Shown here one piece after another: positions 1-4,454 of a DNA stretch of 6,263 bases. This DNA comes from Caldifarciminota bacterium (GTDB lineage Bacteria; Hydrothermota; Tepidihabitantia; B3-TA06). The stretch is from contig WJJO01000335.1 of NCBI GenBank assembly GCA_014729665.1, forward strand, positions 1 to 6,263, written 5' to 3'. Each line of letters starts with the position of its first letter. Position 1 is the stretch's first letter. The notes under the pieces were generated by a model, which was given only the letters and a program-made list of their open reading frames with translations, ran no database searches and was not told the DNA's origin. The position numbers and the translations under genes are program-made.

Positions 1-520
1 ATATACTTCTGGTCCCACGACGGATATCTCAATGCCCTGAACACAGAGGGTGAGGTAATATGGAGATACGAAACCGAGGACTCTATGGAGTACTTCCCCG
101 CGGTGGGTCCGGATAAAACCGTCTACTTCGGGGCTAAAAACGGCTACTTCTATGCGTTGAATCCTGAAGGGGAATTGAAGTGGAAGTTCCAGACGGGTGA
201 TGAGATATGGTCGACACCTGCGATAACCGAAGATGGAACCATCTACTTCGGCTCCAAGGACAACTATCTTTATGCGCTCACATCCGAAGGGAAACTCAAG
301 TGGAAGTACAAGACAGGCGACGATATCCGCTGGTCGAAGCCCTTAATAGCCCATGACGGAACAGTAATCATCGGTTCCTGGGACGGCTATTTGTACGGAT
401 TGACATCGAAGGGAAAATTAAGGTACAGGTACAAGGCCTCCGCAGGTATCGACTTCTCACCGGCCTTAATAGACAGTACAATATACTTCTCTTCGGGTAG
501 TATGCTTTACGCACTCAAGG
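1..520 (+). repeat. PQQ-like propeller blade repeats (partial array)
   Basis: About five blade units of 117-123 nt are visible. Each has a recurring DNA core resembling GGAACCATCTACTTCGG, followed about 55 nt later by an AAGTGGAAGT-like stretch encoding the Trp strand. They are coding repeats of a structural propeller, not an independent DNA element. Confidence 0.85.
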
Positions 521-1314
521 TAAGCACGATTGAACGCTATGCAGACACGGATTCGATAATAACCGATGAATTAATACCGCAAGCTCCGGTTGTCACCGGA
601 GGTGCAGGCCTGGCAAGGGTTGCCGATGCCCGCACGCCTGAGGTTAACACATGGACTTTCGGCACGTCCTTTGCAGGAGACCGTCACGGTGCAGACCATA
701 TGAATGACTGGAACATAACAACCTGGGAGAATGCCGTTTTCAGGATATTTGCCTCCTGGATACCTTTGGATAAACTGGAGATCAACGCCGCGGCAGGATT
801 AGGATACACGTATCTCGCAGATACCGGAGCCCTTGAACCCGCGCTTGGCCTATGGGATGGCGAGATAGGTGCGAGGTACGAATTTCTCCGAAAACCTCAA
901 GCCAGTGTTGCCGCGGGCGCGAGGACCTTCATCCCGTTGCGTGATCTAGCGTTCGGCGGTCCTCGATTTGGCGGAGCTGCAGACCTTCTTGCGTCTTTAT
1001 CTTCGCGTGATATCGAGGGACTGCGGATGCATGCCAATCTCGGGACCGAGTATCTGGAGAATGTCAGTCTAACCTGGGGATTAGGTATCGAGTATCATCT
1101 GGCAATCCTGAATCCTTATCTTGAGTTTACGGGCGAGGTTGCATCTGGAGGCGCACCGATCCGGGTTACACCGGGGTTAAGGATTCTTACCGATTTTGGA
1201 TTGAGCGCTTACTACACCGCGGACTTCGGTCTTAATCTTGCGGCACGTTCTATCGACCTCAGGGGTCGTGATTACGTTGACCAGGTCTCGGCAGGAATTG
1301 CATTTTCGTATTGA
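1..1314 (+). CDS. PQQ-like beta-propeller / outer-membrane beta-barrel fusion protein (5' partial)
   Basis: The frame is open from base 1 to a TGA at 1312-1314, giving 437 codons. An in-frame ATG at 85 lies inside a blade, so it is not the true start. The N-terminal part has PQQ-like propeller blades of the form G-T-[IV]-Y-F-G-S-x-D-G-Y-L-Y-A-L followed by K-W-K-[YF]-x-T-G. Equivalent positions fall near -2, 118, 238, 361 and 478, a period of 39-41 residues. The last blade is short and lacks its Trp strand, as in the complete paralogue at 2355-4181, so about three blades should lie upstream. A linker (about 520-590) leads to a roughly 240-residue domain rich in amphipathic strands that ends G-I-A-F-S-Y, typical of an outer-membrane barrel end. 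No PQQ-dehydrogenase motifs are seen. The barrel call rests on strand pattern and C-terminus only; function is unknown, probably an envelope binding or scaffold protein. Confidence 0.85.
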   Translation: MYFWSHDGYLNALNTEGEVIWRYETEDSMEYFPAVGPDKTVYFGAKNGYFYALNPEGELKWKFQTGDEIWSTPAITEDGTIYFGSKDNYLYALTSEGKLKWKYKTGDDIRWSKPLIAHDGTVIIGSWDGYLYGLTSKGKLRYRYKASAGIDFSPALIDSTIYFSSGSMLYALKVSTIERYADTDSIITDELIPQAPVVTGGAGLARVADARTPEVNTWTFGTSFAGDRHGADHMNDWNITTWENAVFRIFASWIPLDKLEINAAAGLGYTYLADTGALEPALGLWDGEIGARYEFLRKPQASVAAGARTFIPLRDLAFGGPRFGGAADLLASLSSRDIEGLRMHANLGTEYLENVSLTWGLGIEYHLAILNPYLEFTGEVASGGAPIRVTPGLRILTDFGLSAYYTADFGLNLAARSIDLRGRDYVDQVSAGIAFSY

Positions 1315-1416
1315 AGACGACTTTTAATCAAGCTCCATCGATAGATTAATGACAGCAAAAAACACCGAATTCATTCCGGTCTTTTCTTCATAAAAAAGAG
1401 GATAATTCCCTTGACA
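598..1416 (+). repeat. Barrel-plus-spacer duplication, copy A
   Basis: This block covers the barrel domain of the first gene, its stop and the spacer up to the -35 hexamer. It matches 3465-4291. At protein level the two barrels look roughly three-quarters identical, and the last ~75 residues are almost the same. Inside it, 1300-1351 equals 4167-4218 exactly (52 bp, spanning the stop codon). After 1351 the similarity continues in patches: the ATTCCGGTCTT hairpin arm and the AATTCCCTTGACA segment. It ends just after TTGACA. Confidence 0.85.
1364..1390 (+). terminator. Weak intrinsic-terminator-like hairpin after the first barrel gene
   Basis: ACCGAA (1364-1369) can pair with TTCCGGT (1374-1380) with one bulged C and a four-base loop, followed by the T-rich CTTTTCTT. 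An A-rich run precedes it at 1357-1362. The counterpart at 4235-4251 keeps the fold with an A-T to G-T change in the stem. The stem is short, so termination strength is doubtful. Confidence 0.35.
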
Positions 1417-1438
1417 AACATGTAAACACACGTATAAT
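1411..1438 (+). promoter_or_regulatory. Near-consensus sigma70 promoter for the SUMF1-propeller pair
   Basis: TTGACA at 1411-1416 and TATAAT at 1433-1438 are both perfect hexamers, separated by 16 bp. The upstream flank is A/T-rich (AAAAAAGAGGATAATT). The expected transcription start is near 1444-1446, only one to three bases before the ATG at 1447. The promoter should drive both 1447-2349 and 2355-4181. The call assumes a sigma70-like consensus in this organism. Confidence 0.75.
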
Positions 1439-1446
1439 TAGCTAAG

Positions 1447-2349
1447 ATGAAAGGTCTGCCGATATCCTGGTTTGTGCTGACGCTGTTTATATCCTTTTCA
1501 GTTACTGCTGCACAAACTAAGGCTACCGAAGATGCACTACAGACCATGAATATTGAGTGGTGTCGTGTACCTGGAGGAGAGTTTTATATGGGAGACTACT
1601 GGGCTGAAGATGAGGATCCGAATCCATACCACAAAGTGAACCTTGATGAGTATTACATATCAAAACACGAAGTAACCAACGCCCAGTTCGTTTCGTTTCT
1701 TAACGCTATTAAATCCTCGATTACAACCCAGGAATGCAACTGGGGCGGATTGGAGTTGTATTACCTCGGAAACCCTATCTTTTGGTTAGCTCAAGATGGA
1801 GAATGGTACGATAGAATAACAATGACAGATGAAGGCTACAGGGTAAAACCCGGGTTTGAAGACCACCCCGTAATCGAGGTTACCTGGTTCGGGGCAGATG
1901 CATTCTGCCGGTGGCTTGGTGCAAGGCTTCCTACCGAGGCCGAATGGGAGAAGGCGGCGCGAGCCGATGAAGGGGGTCCATGCCCTTGGGGTGGTTTTGA
2001 TGAATCCCTCTTAAATCACGGACAGGTTTCGATCTGCTGCGGAGAAGATGACGGAGACGGTTATCTGTACACAGCCCCTGTAAGCAAATACCCGGATGGA
2101 AAATCTCCCTACGGCTGTCTGGATATGGCAGGCAATGTTTGGGAATGGTGTTCGGACTGGTACGATGATAACTTCTATCTTACCTCTCCTGACAGTAATC
2201 CCACAGGGCCTGAAGACGGCTTCAGTAAAGTGCTTCGAGGCGGCAGTTGGAACTCCGACGAAGAAAATGTTTATGTTTACAAACGGTGGGATTACGCCCC
2301 CTTCAACCGGATGGACGATCTTGGTTTTCGTCCGGCCAAATCGCCTTAA
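1447..2349 (+). CDS. Secreted SUMF1/FGE-sulfatase-domain protein, catalytic cysteines absent
   Basis: This 300-residue protein starts with a clear Sec signal peptide (Lys2, hydrophobic core 8-19, likely cleavage after Ala22 in V-T-A-A-Q). Residues ~38-297 form one SUMF1 (formylglycine-generating-enzyme-like) domain. Landmarks are V-P-G-G-E-F-Y-M-G-D (41-50), the H-E-V-T-N-A-Q-F element, G-A-R-L-P-T-E-A-E-W-E-K-A-A-R (158-172), G-N-V-W-E-W (229-234), L-R-G-G-S-W (263-268) and terminal G-F-R. True FGEs carry two catalytic cysteines shortly after the R-G-G-S-W motif; here that stretch (269-292) has none, so sulfatase activation is unlikely. The fold is widely reused for binding or other chemistry. 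The start is set by the signal peptide, but there is no Shine-Dalgarno, and the promoter lies almost on the ATG. The stop is 5 nt before the propeller-barrel gene, which implies co-transcription and a shared envelope role. The exact function is unknown. Confidence 0.88.
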   Translation: MKGLPISWFVLTLFISFSVTAAQTKATEDALQTMNIEWCRVPGGEFYMGDYWAEDEDPNPYHKVNLDEYYISKHEVTNAQFVSFLNAIKSSITTQECNWGGLELYYLGNPIFWLAQDGEWYDRITMTDEGYRVKPGFEDHPVIEVTWFGADAFCRWLGARLPTEAEWEKAARADEGGPCPWGGFDESLLNHGQVSICCGEDDGDGYLYTAPVSKYPDGKSPYGCLDMAGNVWEWCSDWYDDNFYLTSPDSNPTGPEDGFSKVLRGGSWNSDEENVYVYKRWDYAPFNRMDDLGFRPAKSP

Positions 2350-2354
2350 TAACA

Positions 2355-4181
2355 ATGAACTATCTACTAATACTGATGCTGCTTATGCAAGTACCGATTA
2401 CAGAGGATACAATCAATTCAGGATTCACGGTCAAATGGATATATGAAACTGAATCAGGAGGTGACTTTTCAACGGCCCCGAATATTTCTCCGGATGGAAC
2501 CATATACATAGGTTCCTTCGACGGATATCTTTACGCCTTGACGCAGGAGGGTAGGCTCAAATGGAAATTCCAGACAGGTACAAAACCCTTCAAGAAGAAG
2601 GTTGCCTATCCGTCTATAGACCCGGATTCAAACATATACCTAACCTCTTTTGACGGAAACCTGTATGTTATTTCACCCCGGGGGAAGCTTTTGTTAAAAC
2701 ACTGGACAGGAATACTCTATCCGACCTCCCCCCTGTTGGATTCTTATGGAAACATATACTACGGAGCGCATCACAGTTACCTGTTTTCACTTTCACCTGA
2801 TGGAGAGTTCGAGTGGAACTACAAGGTAGGAGACAATGCAAGGATACCCGCGATTGATAACAATGGGAATGTATATTTCGGATCGTTGGACAGTTATCTT
2901 TACTCATTAACCTCGGAAGGAAAATTCCGGTGGAGATATAAAACAGAAGATGAGATATGGGCACAGCCGATTATCGATTCGAACGGAAGCGTATACTTCG
3001 GTTCCCTGGACGGATATTTCTATGCACTTACATCCCGGGGCAAACTCAAATGGAGATACAAGGCCTCTGATCCAATCGATTACCGCGCAAGATTCAACCC
3101 TGAAGGAAACATTATCTTTGCAGACTATTACTGCATATACTCCCTCACATCGAACGGCAGACTCAACTGGAAGCTCGAACACGAAGCGGATATTGGAGCG
3201 CGTATCGAAGTAGGGCCCGACGGTTCAGTTTACTTCGGTTCCTCAGACGATTACCTTTACGCCCTTACACCCCACGGACTTGAATCCTGGAGATTCAAAG
3301 CGGTCGGCGGAAATGTTGAATGTCCCAAACTCGATTCAAACGGGACAATCTACTTTACATCAGACAGCCTGCTTTACGCAATTGAGCTTGAAGCCGTGGA
3401 ACCTGTTGCATCTTTACATAAAGACGAATATCAATCTGTCCCGGAACTTGCACCGGTCGTCACCGGTGGTTCAGGCCTTACAAGGATTCGTGATGCCAGG
3501 ACTCCTGAGGTTAATACGTGGACTATTGGTACGTCATTTGCAGGAGACCTGCAAGGTGCAAACCATATGAACGACTGGGCCATAACCACCTGGGAGAACG
3601 CCGTTTTCAGGGCATTTGTCGCCTGGGTACCTTTTGAAAAACTGGAGGTTAACGCCGCTGCAGGCATTGGATATACGTATCTTGCAGATACCGGAGATCT
3701 GGAAAAAACAGTAGGACTATGGGACGGTGAGATCGGTGCCGCCTACGAGTTCACAAGAAGCCCCGGGATAAACCTGGGCACGAACGCGAGGGTCTTCATC
3801 CCCTTGCGTGATTCGGCCTTCGGCGGCCCGCGCCTGGGCGGTTCGCTGAAACTTCTAACCTCAATCCCTTTCAAGAAGCTTCAAGGTCTCAACCTTCACG
3901 CGAATCTCGGAACAGAGTATCTGGAGGATATCGGTTTGACCTGGGGAATCGGTGTAGAGTATCATCTGGCGATCCTGAACCCGTATCTGGAGTTTACGGG
4001 CGAGGTTTCCGCAGACGGTTCTCCGATAAGGGTTACACCCGGATTCAGGATAATTACAGATTTTGGGTTGAGTGCTTACTATGCTGCTGACTTCGGTCTT
4101 AACCTTGCTGCGCGTTCTATTGACCTGCGGGGCCGCGACTATGTCGACCAGATATCTTCAGGAATCGCATTTTCGTATTGA
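2355..4181 (+). CDS. PQQ-like eight-bladed propeller fused to C-terminal outer-membrane beta-barrel
   Basis: The chosen ATG at 2355 lies 5 nt after the upstream TAA and gives 608 aa with a short hydrophobic N-terminus (N-Y-L-L-I-L-M-L-L-M), a plausible but unusual signal peptide without a basic n-region. An in-frame ATG at 2247 would overlap the SUMF1 gene by 103 nt and add a non-signal stretch, so it was rejected. No Shine-Dalgarno is visible; translation is probably coupled. Residues ~25-355 hold eight blades (cores at 2499, 2631, 2751, 2868, 2988, 3108, 3225 and 3345). A first strand, V-K-W-I-Y-E-T-E, can complete the last blade, which lacks its own Trp strand. This is the circular closure usual in propellers such as BamB. 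Blade 2 is preceded by a Lys-rich insertion (K-P-F-K-K-K). After a linker, residues ~371-608 form about 12 amphipathic strands ending G-I-A-F-S-Y, an outer-membrane C-terminal signature. It is a paralogue of the gene at 1-1314. Role inferred: envelope-anchored binding scaffold; the side of the membrane is unknown. Confidence 0.87.
   Translation: MNYLLILMLLMQVPITEDTINSGFTVKWIYETESGGDFSTAPNISPDGTIYIGSFDGYLYALTQEGRLKWKFQTGTKPFKKKVAYPSIDPDSNIYLTSFDGNLYVISPRGKLLLKHWTGILYPTSPLLDSYGNIYYGAHHSYLFSLSPDGEFEWNYKVGDNARIPAIDNNGNVYFGSLDSYLYSLTSEGKFRWRYKTEDEIWAQPIIDSNGSVYFGSLDGYFYALTSRGKLKWRYKASDPIDYRARFNPEGNIIFADYYCIYSLTSNGRLNWKLEHEADIGARIEVGPDGSVYFGSSDDYLYALTPHGLESWRFKAVGGNVECPKLDSNGTIYFTSDSLLYAIELEAVEPVASLHKDEYQSVPELAPVVTGGSGLTRIRDARTPEVNTWTIGTSFAGDLQGANHMNDWAITTWENAVFRAFVAWVPFEKLEVNAAAGIGYTYLADTGDLEKTVGLWDGEIGAAYEFTRSPGINLGTNARVFIPLRDSAFGGPRLGGSLKLLTSIPFKKLQGLNLHANLGTEYLEDIGLTWGIGVEYHLAILNPYLEFTGEVSADGSPIRVTPGFRIITDFGLSAYYAADFGLNLAARSIDLRGRDYVDQISSGIAFSY
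2430..3400 (+). repeat. Complete eight-blade propeller repeat array
   Basis: The eight coding repeats are spaced 132, 120, 117, 120, 120, 117 and 120 nt. The consensus is G-[TNS]-[IV]-Y-F-G-S-x-D-x-Y-L-Y-[AS]-L-T-S-x-G-K-L-K-W-[RK]-Y-K. Blades 2 and 6 are the most degenerate (I-Y-L-T-S-F-D and I-I-F-A-D-Y-Y). Confidence 0.85.
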
Positions 4182-4291
4182 AGACGACTTTTAATCAAGC
4201 TCCATCGATAGATTAATGTTGGTTCAAAAATAGCACCGAGTCCATTCCGGTCTTCACTCCATAGGAGAAAAGGAGGACAATTCCCTTGACA
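3465..4291 (+). repeat. Barrel-plus-spacer duplication, copy B
   Basis: This is the counterpart of 598-1416. It comprises the barrel domain, the stop codon and the downstream spacer to TTGACA. The exact 52-bp core is 4167-4218. Shared spacer pieces include the ACCGA...ATTCCGGTCTT hairpin and GAGGACAATTCCCTTGACA (GAGGATAATTCCCTTGACA in copy A). Confidence 0.85.
4235..4255 (+). terminator. Terminator-like hairpin after the second barrel gene (weak)
   Basis: ACCGAG (4235-4240) can pair with TTCCGGT (4245-4251) with one bulged C. It is followed by CTTCACT, a poorer T-run than in the first spacer. The fold is shared with 1364-1380, which supports it more than its strength does. Readthrough into the next gene is possible. 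Confidence 0.25.
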
Positions 4292-4313
4292 TTGCATGGT
4301 TCTTTGTTAACAT
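4286..4313 (+). promoter_or_regulatory. Candidate sigma70 promoter for the lipoprotein gene
   Basis: TTGACA at 4286-4291 is perfect and sits in the duplicated AATTCCCTTGACA block. Sixteen bases on is TAACAT (4308-4313), which matches the -10 consensus at four of six positions. The spacing equals that of the first promoter. A better-looking TATACT at 4322 is 30 bp away, too far to pair with this -35. Transcription would start near 4320 and leave a leader of about 135 nt. Confidence 0.5.
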
Positions 4314-4334
4314 CTATTTGATATACTACTGAAC

Positions 4335-4429
4335 TAACGATCAGCTTATCCGGAAGATCGTTACAGATTAAACGGACATCGTCAACCAGGGGAAGCATTC
4401 TATCCCTTTTGTGGGTTTGCCGATGATCC
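4335..4429 (+). other. Possible structured 5' leader of the lipoprotein gene
   Basis: The 273-bp gap 4182-4454 holds the duplicated spacer block and then this region, which has no convincing gene. Two helices are visible. TAACGATC (4335-4342) pairs perfectly with GATCGTTA (4356-4363) around a 13-nt loop. GGACATCG (4374-4381) pairs with CGATG-A-TCC (4421-4429, one bulged A). The second encloses a smaller stem, AGGG (4388-4391) with CCCT (4404-4407), followed by TTTGTGGGTTT. It could be a regulatory leader, an attenuator or chance pairing. I recognise no known riboswitch core. Confidence 0.3.
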
Positions 4430-4441
4430 AAGAAATCAAAA

Positions 4442-4447
4442 GAGGAG
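4442..4447 (+). promoter_or_regulatory. Shine-Dalgarno for the lipoprotein gene
   Basis: GAGGAG lies 7 nt before the ATG at 4455 and fixes that start. It is the only strong ribosome binding site in the window; the two other gene starts have none. Confidence 0.8.
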
Positions 4448-4454
4448 CGTAATT

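Noticed and set aside
85..87. ATG at 85 as the start of the first gene
   Set aside because: The frame is open to base 1, and the residues before it are a normal propeller blade (I-Y-F-W-S-H-D-G-Y-L).
1447..2349. Active formylglycine-generating enzyme for sulfatases
   Set aside because: The catalytic cysteine region after R-G-G-S-W has no cysteine and no sulfatase gene is nearby.
2247..2354. In-frame ATG at 2247 as an upstream start for the propeller-barrel gene
   Set aside because: It would overlap the SUMF1 coding region by 103 nt and add 36 residues of basic, Cys-containing sequence before the hydrophobic N-terminus. The ATG at 2355 directly follows the upstream stop and begins a signal-like segment.
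2011..2355. Open frame on the minus strand opposite the SUMF1 gene
   Set aside because: It lies almost wholly opposite a well-supported SUMF1 domain, has no recognisable domain, and looks like a shadow of the real gene.
2096..2446. Plus-strand open frame across the SUMF1/propeller junction
   Set aside because: It is out of frame with both supported genes and matches no family; a shadow of real coding sequence.
2430..3400. CRISPR or other non-coding repeat array, suggested by the ~120-nt periodicity
   Set aside because: The repeats are diverged, stay in frame and encode propeller blades.
2355..4181. Classical type V autotransporter
   Set aside because: The barrel has neither a recognisable autotransporter linker helix nor that family's motifs, and the passenger is a PQQ-like propeller, not a beta-helix. 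Surface export cannot be excluded but is not supported.
4322..4327. TATACT as the -10 of the second promoter
   Set aside because: It is 30 bp from the TTGACA, and no acceptable -35 lies 16-18 bp upstream.
4213..4431. 72-residue minus-strand open frame in the second spacer
   Set aside because: It has no ribosome binding site or domain that I can see, and it overlaps the duplicated control block. The homologous part of the first spacer has no equivalent frame.
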